Origin: Glycomyces artemisiae
GTDB lineage: Bacteria; Actinomycetota; Actinomycetes; Mycobacteriales; Micromonosporaceae
Assembly (NCBI RefSeq): GCF_003002955.1
Contig: NZ_PVTJ01000003.1
Coordinates: forward strand, 62,001 to 126,000
DNA length: 64,000 nt
Direction: 5' to 3'
Part shown: positions 32,866 to 40,597 of the stretch, in pieces
How positions within the stretch are numbered: the stretch's first letter is position 1
Layout of the letters: every line of letters begins with the position of its first letter
Made by a program: the position numbers and the translations under genes
The notes under the pieces: generated by a model
The model's database searches: none
Told to the model about the DNA's origin: nothing
The model's input: only the letters and a program-made list of their open reading frames with translations

Positions 32866-33707
32866 TTGAGTCCTGTCGTTGCGATGTTCTCGATGAAGCG
32901 GCGCTGGATGAGGAGGAACGCGATGACGAGCGGCAGGATCGCGATGAGCGATCCGGCCATCATCACGCCGTGGGGGACGATGCCGCTGGGTCCGGTGAGG
33001 AGCGTCAGGCCGGAGGTGATGGTGCCCATGTCCGCGTCGGTGGTGAACACCAGCGGCCACAGCAGGTCGTTCCAGTTGTTGACGAACGTGAAGAGCCCCA
33101 GGGTGAGCAGGGCGGGGACGGCGTTGGGGAGCACGACCGAGCGGAAGACCCGGAACTCGGAGGCGCCGTCGATGCGGGCCGCGGCGTCGATGTCGCGGGG
33201 CAGGGAGAGGAAGAACTGGCGCAGGAAGAAGATCCCGAACGCGTCGGCGGCGCGGGGCGCGATGAGCCCGGCGTAGGTGTTGACCCAGCCGAAGTCGGCC
33301 ACGAGCTGGTAGAGCGGGATCAGGGTGGCCTGGAACGGGATCATCAGGGTGGCGATGATCGCGACGAGGAGGACCTTGCGCCCGGCGAAGTCGATGCGGG
33401 CCAGGGCGTACGCGGCGAGCGAGTCGAAGACGAGCGCGAACGCGGTGACGCCCCCGGCGAACAGGAAGCTGTTGCCGACCAGCCGCGCGAACGGCAGCTC
33501 GGAGGTGACCTCCTTGAGGTTGTCGAGGGTCCACTGGTCGGGCAGGAGGCTCGGCGGGTAGGCGTTGACCTCGGCCGCGGGCTTGAACGCGGTGAGGACG
33601 ATGATCGCGATGGGCAGCAGCACGATCGCGGAGACGACGACGAGCGCGATCACGGCGAGGACGGTGGAGGGCCTGGTCTCGCGCAGGCGCAGGCGGAGGG
33701 CGCTCAT
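32862..33707 (-). CDS. Carbohydrate ABC transporter permease (MalG-like)
   Basis: 281 residues, six membrane spans. The EAA loop that docks the ATPase reads AARIDGASEFRVFRSVVLPNAVPALLTLG, in the position expected for binding-protein-dependent permeases. The N-terminus is short, as in MalG/CUT1 proteins. It overlaps both neighbours by 4 bp (ATGA), so the two permeases and GH1 are translationally coupled. No ATPase gene is in the operon; CUT1 importers of actinomycetes commonly share one MsiK-type ATPase encoded elsewhere. Confidence 0.9.
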   Translation of the reverse strand: MSALRLRLRETRPSTVLAVIALVVVSAIVLLPIAIIVLTAFKPAAEVNAYPPSLLPDQWTLDNLKEVTSELPFARLVGNSFLFAGGVTAFALVFDSLAAYALARIDFAGRKVLLVAIIATLMIPFQATLIPLYQLVADFGWVNTYAGLIAPRAADAFGIFFLRQFFLSLPRDIDAAARIDGASEFRVFRSVVLPNAVPALLTLGLFTFVNNWNDLLWPLVFTTDADMGTITSGLTLLTGPSGIVPHGVMMAGSLIAILPLVIAFLLIQRRFIENIATTGLK

Positions 33708-34657
33708 GAGGACAGGTCCTTTTCCTTGCGGCCGAAGAACAGGAATTGCACGAGGCTGAGCAGCAGGGTCGCGATGAGGAGCACGTACGACAGTGCGGAC
33801 GCGAACCCGAGGTCGAGCTTGCGGAAGCCGGACTCGTAGATCTCCATGACGAGGGTCTGCGTGTGGCCGTAGGGGCCGCCGCCGGTCATGACGTAGATCT
33901 GGTCGAAGGCCTGGAGCGCGGCGATCATCGCGAAGATGAGCACGAACGCCATCGTGTTGGACAGCAAGGGGAGCGTGACGTTCCGGAAGCGGTTCCAGGG
34001 CCCGGCGCCGTCCATGCGCGCGGCCTCGTAGAGCGAGGTCGGGATGTCCTGGAGCCCGGCGAGGAAGATCACGAAGTAGAACCCGAAGAGCTTCCAGACG
34101 GCGACGAGCGCGACGGCCGGCATGGCGAGCCGGGGGTCTTCGAGGACGTTCCCGATCTGGATCCCCATGCCGCGCAGCCAGTAGTTGAGGAGCCCGACCT
34201 GCGGGTCGATGAGGTAGCTCCAGGCGAACGCCGCGACGGCGAAGGAGACCACGAACGGCACGAACAGGGCCGTGCGGAAGAACGACCGGAACGGCATGCG
34301 CGGGCTGTTGAGCAGCAGCGCCAGCGCGAGCGCGGCGATCACGGCGGTGGGCGTGAACAGGACGGTGTAGAGCAGGGTGTTGAGGACGGCGTCGCGCACG
34401 TCGGGGTCGGTGAAGACGGTGACGTAGTTCTCCAGGCCGATGAACTCCTCGCGGCCGAAGCCGCTGGCGTCCATGAAGGACAGTCGGAGGGCCGAGATCA
34501 TGGGCCAGACGACGAACAGGGCCAGGATGATGAGCGCGGGCGCCAGGAACGCCCAGGCTTTCGCGTTGCGGCCCAGCGGGCTGCCGGTGGCGCGGCGGCG
34601 CCCGCCGAGCGGCGCCGGGGGCCGGTACCGGCGGGCGGTCGGGTTCTCGGTGGACAT
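33704..34657 (-). CDS. Carbohydrate ABC transporter permease (MalF-like)
   Basis: 317 residues. A proline/arginine-rich cytoplasmic start (ARRYRPPAPLGGRRRATG) is followed by six spans. The EAA loop is YEAARMDGAGPWNRFRNVTLPLLSNTMAF. It pairs with the MalG-like permease downstream to form the membrane channel of a CUT1 sugar importer. The ATG at 34657 follows GGAGAGGAAG. A hairpin in the 74-bp gap before it (34695-34725) separates it from the highly expressed binding-protein gene. Confidence 0.9.
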   Translation of the reverse strand: MSTENPTARRYRPPAPLGGRRRATGSPLGRNAKAWAFLAPALIILALFVVWPMISALRLSFMDASGFGREEFIGLENYVTVFTDPDVRDAVLNTLLYTVLFTPTAVIAALALALLLNSPRMPFRSFFRTALFVPFVVSFAVAAFAWSYLIDPQVGLLNYWLRGMGIQIGNVLEDPRLAMPAVALVAVWKLFGFYFVIFLAGLQDIPTSLYEAARMDGAGPWNRFRNVTLPLLSNTMAFVLIFAMIAALQAFDQIYVMTGGGPYGHTQTLVMEIYESGFRKLDLGFASALSYVLLIATLLLSLVQFLFFGRKEKDLSS

Positions 34658-34694
34658 GGCTTCCTCTCCGGACGGAACGAAGGCGGGAAGGGGC

Positions 34695-34725
34695 GGCGGA
34701 GGCGCCAAGGGGACGCGCCTCCGCC
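34695..34725 (-). terminator. Intercistronic hairpin downstream of the binding-protein gene
   Basis: GGCGGAGGCGC and GCGCCTCCGCC form an 11-bp perfect stem with a 9-nt loop between the solute-binding-protein and permease genes. Such hairpins stabilise the upstream mRNA or partly terminate, giving more binding protein than permease. Confidence 0.65.
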
Positions 34726-34731
34726 GGACCG

Positions 34732-35988
34732 CTATTCGTCGAGCGCTTCCTGGACCTTCGTCTGCGCCTCGGCCAGCAGGGCGTCGATGTCGCCTCCGGC
34801 GACCGCCTGCTGGGTCAGCTCGTCGACCGCGCTGAGCACGTCGGTGGTGTTGACGACGCCCGGCAGGAGCGGCTGCCCGGTGCCCGCGATCTCGGTGAGC
34901 GAGGCGACGACCGGGTTCTCCGCGACGGCCTCGGCCGGGATGTCGGTGCGCAGCGGCGGCCAGCCGGAGCCCAGCGACCAGGCGACCGAGTTGTCGTCGT
35001 TGAGGAAGAATGAGAAGAACTCCTCGGCGGCTTCCTGCTCCGCACTGGAGGTGTCCACGGTGACGGCCATGGAGACGCCGATCGCGGAGGCGGCCTGGGC
35101 CTGCGGCCCGGCCGGGAGCGCGGCGATGCCGTAGTCGATGTTGTTCTCGGTGGCGATCGAGGCCATCCACGGGCCGCCGACGGTCATCGCCGCCTGGCTG
35201 CCGCTGAACAGCTCGTCCGCGCCGACGCCGTCGACGCCGGTGGGCGAGATCCGGTCGCCGGCGATGGCGTTGCTCCAGAACTCCAGGGTCTCGGCGTTCT
35301 CGGGCGAGTCGACCACGGCCTGGCCGTCCTCGACGATGCCGCCGCCGTTGCCGTAGAACAAGGACGGCCACAGGCCGTTCGCGACGGTCGCGTGGTCGGG
35401 GAGCACGACGCCGTACTGCTCGGGCGTGCCGTCGCCGTCCTCGTCCACGGTGAGCTGCTGCGAGGTCGCGACCCACTCGTCCCACGTCTGCGGGAACTCG
35501 GTGACGCCCGCGGCGTCGAAGAGCGCCTGGTTGTAGTAGACGGCGAGCGGCACGAAGCCCGTGGGCACGCCGTACTTGACGCCGTCGACGGTCTCCATGT
35601 CGACCGCGCCCGGGTTCAGGTTCGCGGTGTTGCTGGACTCGTCGGCGTAGAAGTCGTCGAGCTCGGCGAACGCGCCCTTGTCGGCGTAGACGGGGAGGCG
35701 CTCGGCGGGCATGGCGACGATGTCGGGGCCCTCGCCGGCCGACAGGGCCGTCAGGAGCGTGTCGTCGATGCTGGCCCAGGTCTTGAGTTCGGTCTTGATC
35801 TCGACGTCGTCGTGGGCGGCGTTGAAGTCGTCCACGATGCCCTGGAGGACGTCGCCGTCGGCCTCGGTGTACCCGTGCCAGAAGGTCAGCTCGACGGGTC
35901 CGCCGTCGTCGCCGCCGGAGCAGGCGGCCGTGCCGGTGATGGCGAGCGCCGCGCCGACGGCCCCCGCGAGGATTCGCTTGCGTGTCAT
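34732..35988 (-). CDS. Sugar-binding lipoprotein of ABC importer
   Basis: 418 residues. The signal peptide ends in a lipobox (AITGTAAC, Cys near residue 22), so the protein is anchored outside the membrane. Family 1 solute-binding features follow: LTFWHGYTEADGDVLQGIVDDFNAAHDDV, GPDIVAMPAERLP, YGVPTGFVPLAVYYNQALFDAAGV, and the AMTVGGPWMASI strand. It captures an oligosaccharide for the two permeases downstream. Start at 35988 with GGGAACTCC upstream. Two identical LacI-type operators lie 68 and 213 bp upstream of the start codon. Confidence 0.9.
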   Translation of the reverse strand: MTRKRILAGAVGAALAITGTAACSGGDDGGPVELTFWHGYTEADGDVLQGIVDDFNAAHDDVEIKTELKTWASIDDTLLTALSAGEGPDIVAMPAERLPVYADKGAFAELDDFYADESSNTANLNPGAVDMETVDGVKYGVPTGFVPLAVYYNQALFDAAGVTEFPQTWDEWVATSQQLTVDEDGDGTPEQYGVVLPDHATVANGLWPSLFYGNGGGIVEDGQAVVDSPENAETLEFWSNAIAGDRISPTGVDGVGADELFSGSQAAMTVGGPWMASIATENNIDYGIAALPAGPQAQAASAIGVSMAVTVDTSSAEQEAAEEFFSFFLNDDNSVAWSLGSGWPPLRTDIPAEAVAENPVVASLTEIAGTGQPLLPGVVNTTDVLSAVDELTQQAVAGGDIDALLAEAQTKVQEALDE

Positions 35989-36055
35989 TTCGGAGTTCCC
36001 TCTCAAAGCGAGACTGCGCTGTCTGCGCGTGGTCCAACGCCGGAGACCTTCGTTC

Positions 36056-36067
36056 TACAACGTTGTA
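36056..36067. promoter_or_regulatory. LacI operator upstream of the binding-protein gene
   Basis: TACAACGTTGTA, a perfect 12-bp palindrome with the central CG typical of LacI-family sites, 68 bp upstream of the binding-protein start. An identical copy occurs at 36201-36212. Confidence 0.8.
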
Positions 36068-36200
36068 ACTTCAGGATCGTAGGAACATCCTCCTCCGGAT
36101 GTCAACGCCGCGCGGGCACTCGGCGCGATTCTTTCCCGTTTCGTGATCATGGCGGCCACCTGCGGATACACCAGAACAGGCTAAACCCGGGCGGTGTTTC

Positions 36201-36212
36201 TACAACGTTGTA
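36201..36212. promoter_or_regulatory. Second LacI operator, identical to 36056-36067
   Basis: TACAACGTTGTA within a larger dyad (GTTT on the left, AAAC on the right). It is 145 bp from the first copy, near an integral number of helical turns, so a repression loop is possible. It lies just past the LacI stop codon. Confidence 0.75.
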
Positions 36213-36232
36213 AACGGGATTCCGCGCCCGGA

Positions 36233-37237
36233 TCAGGCCGACTCGCGCGCCACGACCGAGAAGTCCGCGGCGCGGGTCTGCGGCTCGGCGTCGGCGCCGT
36301 CGGCGCTGATGCGGGCGAGCAGGGTGGCGACCGCGGTGCGGGCGATCCACTCGCGGCCGGGGTCGACGGTGGTGAGCGAGGGGATCGCGTACGCGGCCTC
36401 GTCGAGGTCGTCGAAGCCGAGCACGGCCACGTCCTGCGGCACGCGCAGGCCCGCCTCCTGGAGGACGCGCATCGCGCCGAGGGCCAGGGTGTCGTTGAAG
36501 CCGAAGACCGCGTCGAACTCGACGCCGCGGTCGAGCAGGTCGTGCATGGCGTGCGCGCCGTCGGCCCGGTGCCACAGGGTCGCGCGGGCGACCAGGCGCT
36601 CGTCGTACTCGATGCCCTTGGCGGCCAATGCCTCCCGGTAGCCGCGCAGGCGCAGCCGGGCCGAGCCCATGACCTCGGCCTCGTTCTCGCCGATGACGGC
36701 GATGCGGCGGCGGCCGGAGTCGACGAGGTACTCGGTGGCGGCGCGCGCGGCCGCGACGTTCTGCATGGTCACGTGGTCGCAGGGCCACTCGAAGGTGCGC
36801 TCGCCGAGCATGACGACCGGGAGCGGCCCGGCCAGCGCCGCGGCGTCCTCGGCGCCGAGCCCGAGCGGGGAGAGGATGAGGCCGTCGGTGCGGTTGAGGC
36901 GGGGGCTCTGGAGGAGCGCCAGCTCGCGGTCGCGGTCGCCGCCGGTCTGCTCGACGAGGGTCACGAGCCCGGCTTCCTCGGCGGCGGCGATGACGAAGCT
37001 CGCGAGCTCGGCGAAGTAGCTCAGGTTGAGCTCGGGGACGGCCAGCGCGATCGTGTCGGTGCGGCCCGAGCGCAGGCTGCGGGCGCTGAGGTTGGGCTGG
37101 TAGCCGAGCTGGGCGATGGCGCGCTCGACCTTCTCGCGGGTCGCGGGCCGGATGTGGGGGTAGCCGTTGACGACGTTCGAGACCGTCTTGAACGACACGC
37201 CCGCGAGTTCCGCGACGTCGCGCAGGGTCACCGCCAT
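36233..37237 (-). CDS. LacI-family transcriptional repressor
   Basis: 334 residues. The N-terminal DNA-binding domain begins VTLRDVAELAGVSFKTVSNVV (residues 2-22) with hinge helix RSLRSGRTDTIALAVPEL, then a periplasmic-binding-protein-like sensor domain (about 60-330). It sits upstream of, and on the same strand as, the sugar importer-GH1 operon and should repress it. Two perfect operators lie between the genes, and a degenerate copy (37264-37275) lies 27 bp before its own start, suggesting autoregulation. Confidence 0.93.
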   Translation of the reverse strand: MAVTLRDVAELAGVSFKTVSNVVNGYPHIRPATREKVERAIAQLGYQPNLSARSLRSGRTDTIALAVPELNLSYFAELASFVIAAAEEAGLVTLVEQTGGDRDRELALLQSPRLNRTDGLILSPLGLGAEDAAALAGPLPVVMLGERTFEWPCDHVTMQNVAAARAATEYLVDSGRRRIAVIGENEAEVMGSARLRLRGYREALAAKGIEYDERLVARATLWHRADGAHAMHDLLDRGVEFDAVFGFNDTLALGAMRVLQEAGLRVPQDVAVLGFDDLDEAAYAIPSLTTVDPGREWIARTAVATLLARISADGADAEPQTRAADFSVVARESA

Positions 37238-37262
37238 GGCACCTCCTCAGTCGGTGGCGATT

Positions 37263-38048
37263 CTACAACGATGCAAAGCGGTGGTCGGCGAAGCGCAGGA
37301 GGACGGCGGTGGCGTCGTCGTGGCGCTTCGTCGGGGGGCTCGGGTCGCGGTCCTCGCAGTCGCGGACGAGATCGAGCAGGGCGCCCGCGCCGCGGTCGGC
37401 GGCGAGGGACATGAGATCGGGCCAGGTGCGGCCGTAGCGCTCGACGAGGCGGGTCAGGCCGTCGGTGCAGAGCAGAAGGTCGGCGACGTCTTCGGCGGTG
37501 CCGGTGCGGGCCATCGAGGCGACGGCGGGGTCGGCGGCGGCGACCCAGAAGCCGCCGTCACGGTTGCGGAAGCGGGCGACGTGGTCGACGGGCCAGCGCC
37601 GGACCCCGGCGAGGTCCGCGGCGGGGGCGCTGGGGACGGCCGCGAGGCGGTCGTCGGTCTCGGTGCGGCACTTGCCGTCCCGATCCCGAAAGGTGATCGC
37701 GCAGTCGCCGAGGACGAGCCAGTCGAGGGCGTCGCCGCGGGAGCGGACGAGGGCGGCGGTGGCGCCGGGGGTGACGGGGTTGGCGAGGTCGCAGGTGGGC
37801 GCGTGGCGGGCGTTCACCGCTTCGATTGCGGCCGTGAGGACCTCGGTGAGCGGGCGGGGCGGGCCCGACATGTGGACGGCGACGGCCTCGGCGAGGGCGG
37901 CGGTGTACCAGGGGACGTCGTGGACGCAGCCGTCGTCGGGGTAGCGGGTGATGCCGTCGAGGACGAGGGCCCAGGCGTCGGCGACGAGGAGCAGGTCCTC
38001 GTTCGGCGCCGCCGAGCCCGGGCGGGATTCGGCTCCGGCCACGATCAT
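37263..38048 (-). CDS. PP2C-like (PPM family) protein phosphatase
   Basis: 261 residues, soluble. It shows the PPM metal-site motifs: NEDLLLVADAWALVLDGIT (first Asp-Gly), GATAALVRSRGDALDWLVLGDC, ADLLLCTDGLTRLV (Asp-Gly) and the terminal KRHDDATAVLLRF (Asp-Asp). Such enzymes remove phosphate from Ser/Thr residues with two Mn/Mg ions, counteracting serine/threonine kinases. The sequence is shorter and looser than PstP-type phosphatases, so the substrate is open. No kinase gene is nearby. Its 3' end overlaps the degenerate LacI site upstream of the LacI gene. Confidence 0.75.
   Translation of the reverse strand: MIVAGAESRPGSAAPNEDLLLVADAWALVLDGITRYPDDGCVHDVPWYTAALAEAVAVHMSGPPRPLTEVLTAAIEAVNARHAPTCDLANPVTPGATAALVRSRGDALDWLVLGDCAITFRDRDGKCRTETDDRLAAVPSAPAADLAGVRRWPVDHVARFRNRDGGFWVAAADPAVASMARTGTAEDVADLLLCTDGLTRLVERYGRTWPDLMSLAADRGAGALLDLVRDCEDRDPSPPTKRHDDATAVLLRFADHRFASL
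37264..37275. promoter_or_regulatory. Degenerate LacI operator upstream of lacI-type gene
   Basis: TACAACGATGCA, matching 10 of 12 positions of the perfect sites at 36056 and 36201, 27 bp upstream of the LacI start codon and overlapping the stop region of the phosphatase gene. It is a likely autoregulatory site. Confidence 0.5.
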
Positions 38049-38058
38049 GGCCGCCAGC

Positions 38059-38511
38059 CTATCGGTCCTTGCGCCACACCGCGACCAGAGCCGCCAGCCC
38101 CGCGAGCACCGGCAGCAGGCCGAGGAGGCCGTAGCCGAGCGGCACGATCAGGTCGTACTGCTCGCCGCCCATGGAGAGGACGGTCAGCGAGGTGAGGAGC
38201 CCGAGTGCGAAGAGGACGGTCACGGCGATGCGCGGGGCGCCGCGGCGGGCGCGGGCGAGCGCGGTGAGCCAGCCGATCGCGCCGAGCACGCCGATGCCGG
38301 TGAGGGACCAGGTGATGGCGTCGCGGTCGAGGGCGACGTCTCCGGCGCTCCAGTCGGGGTAGGCGGCCTCGACGTGGCCGGTGATCGTGTCGAGGGTGGC
38401 GAGGTCGAGCAGCGGCAGCGCGGCGAGGGCGAGCTGGAGGGCGAGGCCGGTCCAGAGCGCCAGGCGAATTCGGCGCATGCGGGTGTCGGCGGGGGCGGTC
38501 GCGGTGGTCAT
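38059..38511 (-). CDS. Four-helix membrane protein, TetR-linked
   Basis: 150 residues with four hydrophobic spans: about 17-39, 67-87, 95-113 and 122-145. A 25-residue loop after the first span carries YPDWSAGDVALDRDA. No enzyme or transporter motif is recognised. It is divergent from a TetR gene with two identical operator-like repeats in the 93-bp gap, so it is probably that regulator's main target. Small TetR-controlled membrane proteins of this kind often belong to stress or drug responses; this is inference. Confidence 0.7.
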   Translation of the reverse strand: MTTATAPADTRMRRIRLALWTGLALQLALAALPLLDLATLDTITGHVEAAYPDWSAGDVALDRDAITWSLTGIGVLGAIGWLTALARARRGAPRIAVTVLFALGLLTSLTVLSMGGEQYDLIVPLGYGLLGLLPVLAGLAALVAVWRKDR

Positions 38512-38533
38512 GGTTCCTCCCGGAATCCGGATT

Positions 38534-38546
38534 CTTACAACGTAAG
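38534..38546. promoter_or_regulatory. TetR operator copy 1
   Basis: CTTACAACGTAAG: 5-bp inverted arms around AAC. It is identical to the copy at 38568-38580. The flanks are mirror-related: GATT precedes copy 1 and AATC follows copy 2, so the pair forms a larger symmetric array. Confidence 0.75.
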
Positions 38547-38567
38547 TTTTCTGTGGGCAATGCTAGA

Positions 38568-38580
38568 CTTACAACGTAAG
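38568..38580. promoter_or_regulatory. TetR operator copy 2
   Basis: CTTACAACGTAAG, 34 bp from copy 1 and ending 24 bp before the TetR start codon. It probably represses the TetR gene itself, while copy 1 covers the membrane-protein promoter. Confidence 0.75.
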
Positions 38581-38604
38581 AATCGTCAACGCGACGGGAG
38601 CCAC

Positions 38605-39234
38605 ATGGGCGCGAAGCGGACCCGGGGGCAGCGCGCGGGCCTGAGCCGCGAGCGGGTGCTGGAGGCGGCGCTCGGGCTGGTCGAGCGGGACGGCCTGGGC
38701 GCCTTGACGATGCGGCGGCTCGCGGCCGAGCTGGACATCGAGGCGATGTCGCTCTACCACTACGTGCCGAACAAGGACGCCCTGCTCGACGGGCTCGTGG
38801 AGCGGGTCGTCGAGCGCGCGGTCGATGCCGGACCCGAGGGCGGCACGTGGCGGGAGGCGCTGCGCGGATACGCGCTCGCGATGCGGCGCGCCCTGCTCGC
38901 GCACCCCGAGGTCGTGCCGCTCCTGGCGGGCCGCCCGGCCCTGACGGCGCACACCATGTCCACGGTGGAGGCGGTCCTGGGCACGCTGCGGGAGGCGGGC
39001 TTCTCCCCCGCGCAGGGACTGCGGATGATCCACGCGATCACCGGCCTGGCGATCGGCGAGGCCGCCGTGCAGGCGGGCGCCGGACCGGATCCGCTGGGGC
39101 CCGACGCGGTCGATGCCGAGGCGTTCCCGCTGCTGGCCGCGGCGGTGCAGGGCGGGGCCGCGGATCTCGACGGGCGCTTCGAGTTCGCGCTCGCCGCGCT
39201 CCTCGACGGGTTCGCAGGCGCGGTGCGGGAGTGA
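38605..39234 (+). CDS. TetR-family regulator with TetR_C-type domain
   Basis: 209 residues. The helix-turn-helix lies at residues about 13-60 (SRERVLEAALGLVERDGLGALTMRRLAAELDIEAMSLYHYVPNKDALLDGL, read in parts). The MSLYHYVPNKD recognition helix and the longer C-terminal domain are those of the classical TetR_C group (tetracycline-repressor-like). The ATG at 38605 follows GGGAG. It is divergent from a four-helix membrane protein and flanked by two CTTACAACGTAAG sites that it probably binds. Confidence 0.9.
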   Translation: MGAKRTRGQRAGLSRERVLEAALGLVERDGLGALTMRRLAAELDIEAMSLYHYVPNKDALLDGLVERVVERAVDAGPEGGTWREALRGYALAMRRALLAHPEVVPLLAGRPALTAHTMSTVEAVLGTLREAGFSPAQGLRMIHAITGLAIGEAAVQAGAGPDPLGPDAVDAEAFPLLAAAVQGGAADLDGRFEFALAALLDGFAGAVRE

Positions 39235-39528
39235 ACGGATCACGCTCTCCCGTGAAGCGGCGATGACGTTCCGGTAACCGCACCGTGAGCGAATGATCGC
39301 CCTCGTTGACTTCAGGGCCCGCCGGTCCCATACTTCCGAAAAGACTGCATAATATTGGCCTGCCAACCAATCCGGCCCCGCCCGCGCCCGGAGTAGGGCG
39401 CACCGGGGCCGAGCTGAGAGAACGCTCTCTGCCCCTGCGCGGTCGTGTGGCGGTCGATCAGTATGGTGGACAACCGTAATCAAATACCGAGTATTCATAC
39501 CCTTTCGGACACACAGATCGGCGACCCC

Positions 39529-39852
39529 ATGGCTGAGCGGACACTCGATACTGAAGCGCTCCAGGAGTACAAGACCCTGATCCAGGAGCAGCTGGACCAC
39601 CTCGACGACATCATCCCGCGGCTGAAGAAGGGCCAGGTCCTCGGACGGCTCCCCGCCTTCGGCCAGCTCGACGCCTCGGCGACGGCCCGCACGAACTACG
39701 AGACCTTCCACTCGACCACTTGGGACAACCTCCAGAACCTGCGCGTCTCCCTGAGCGGCATGATGGAGACCCTCCAGTCCTCCATCGACCTCTCCGACGA
39801 GGCCGACGACGCCACCGTGAACGAGATGACCAGCTACGAGGGCGAGCTGTAG
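39529..39852 (+). CDS. WXG100-like T7SS protein
   Basis: 107 residues forming a helical hairpin. The first helix is LDTEALQEYKTLIQEQLDHLDDIIPRL and the second WDNLQNLRVSLSGMMETLQSSIDLSDEA. The turn lacks a canonical WXG; TTWDN replaces it. The C-terminus (YEGEL) is acidic. It heads a three-gene unit with a lipoprotein and a large glycine-rich protein, spacing 1 bp and a 4-bp overlap. The start is uncertain: ATG at 39529 has only GGCG-rich sequence upstream, and an earlier in-frame ATG (39463) lies near a TATTCA-like -10 element. Confidence 0.7.
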   Translation: MAERTLDTEALQEYKTLIQEQLDHLDDIIPRLKKGQVLGRLPAFGQLDASATARTNYETFHSTTWDNLQNLRVSLSGMMETLQSSIDLSDEADDATVNEMTSYEGEL

Positions 39853-39853
39853 C

Positions 39854-40597
39854 GTGTCGCGACGCATGCGCGGCGCGGCCGCGGCCCTCGCCGCCCTCGC
39901 CCTGGCCGGATGCTCGGCCACCGGCACTGCAACCGACGAAGACGCGCCGAGCGGGTCGTACGCCGTCATGGGCGACTGGCTCGGATGCGAGGTCTTCGGG
40001 GACTTCGCCGATCTCCAAGCACAACTGGGGGTCACCGCCGTCGACGGCGAGCTCCAGAGCGACGCCGTCGGGGAAGGCGTCGACGCCGAGGCCGCCGGGT
40101 GCGCGGGGCTGTTCGACCTCGCCACGTTCGAAGACGTCCAGGGCACCTTCGAGTACTCCTCGACCGGCGACGCCGCGATCCGCGGCGGCCTCGCCCCCTG
40201 GAACGACGAGGCCGAAGCGGAGGCGAACTTCGCCGACCGCGTCGCCCAGCGCCGCGAGAACGCCGCCGGGATCGCCTACACCGGCGAGACCGAGGGCGAA
40301 CTGGCGGGCGAGTGGGACGAGAGCCTCTACATCACCGCCGAGACCGAGAAGCGGACCTACCTGGACGCCTACGGACGCAAGGGCGACTGGGTCGTCTACC
40401 TGTCCGTGGACTTCCTGCACGACCCCGGCGCGAGCGCCTACGAGTCGGCGCCCGAGTTCTACCCGGACTCCAGCGCCGAGGCGATGGCCGTGTACCCCTT
40501 CACCACCGAGGATCTCGTCGCCTGGGTCACCGGCGAGCACCTCACCCAGATCCAGAGCGACATCCTCCAGCGAGCCGAGAGCGAGACGGGCGCATGA
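39854..40597 (+). CDS. Lipoprotein of a T7SS-associated unit
   Basis: 247 residues. GTG start at 39854, signal peptide SRRMRGAAAALAALALAGC with lipobox LAGC (Cys20). The mature part has paired cysteines (LGCEVF and AGCAGLF) and an acidic, mixed alpha/beta sequence with VYLSVDFLHDPGASAY. It resembles the general layout of actinobacterial DUF3558-like lipoproteins, but I cannot assign it firmly. It starts 1 bp after the WXG100-like gene and overlaps the next gene by ATGA, so the three are co-translated. Confidence 0.75.
   Translation: MSRRMRGAAAALAALALAGCSATGTATDEDAPSGSYAVMGDWLGCEVFGDFADLQAQLGVTAVDGELQSDAVGEGVDAEAAGCAGLFDLATFEDVQGTFEYSSTGDAAIRGGLAPWNDEAEAEANFADRVAQRRENAAGIAYTGETEGELAGEWDESLYITAETEKRTYLDAYGRKGDWVVYLSVDFLHDPGASAYESAPEFYPDSSAEAMAVYPFTTEDLVAWVTGEHLTQIQSDILQRAESETGA

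Noticed and set aside
39235-39528. Possible small genes in the 294-bp gap before the WXG100-like gene
   Set aside because: Short frames there lack ribosome sites. The AT-rich parts (TAATAT near 39350, TATTCA near 39492) look like promoter elements instead.
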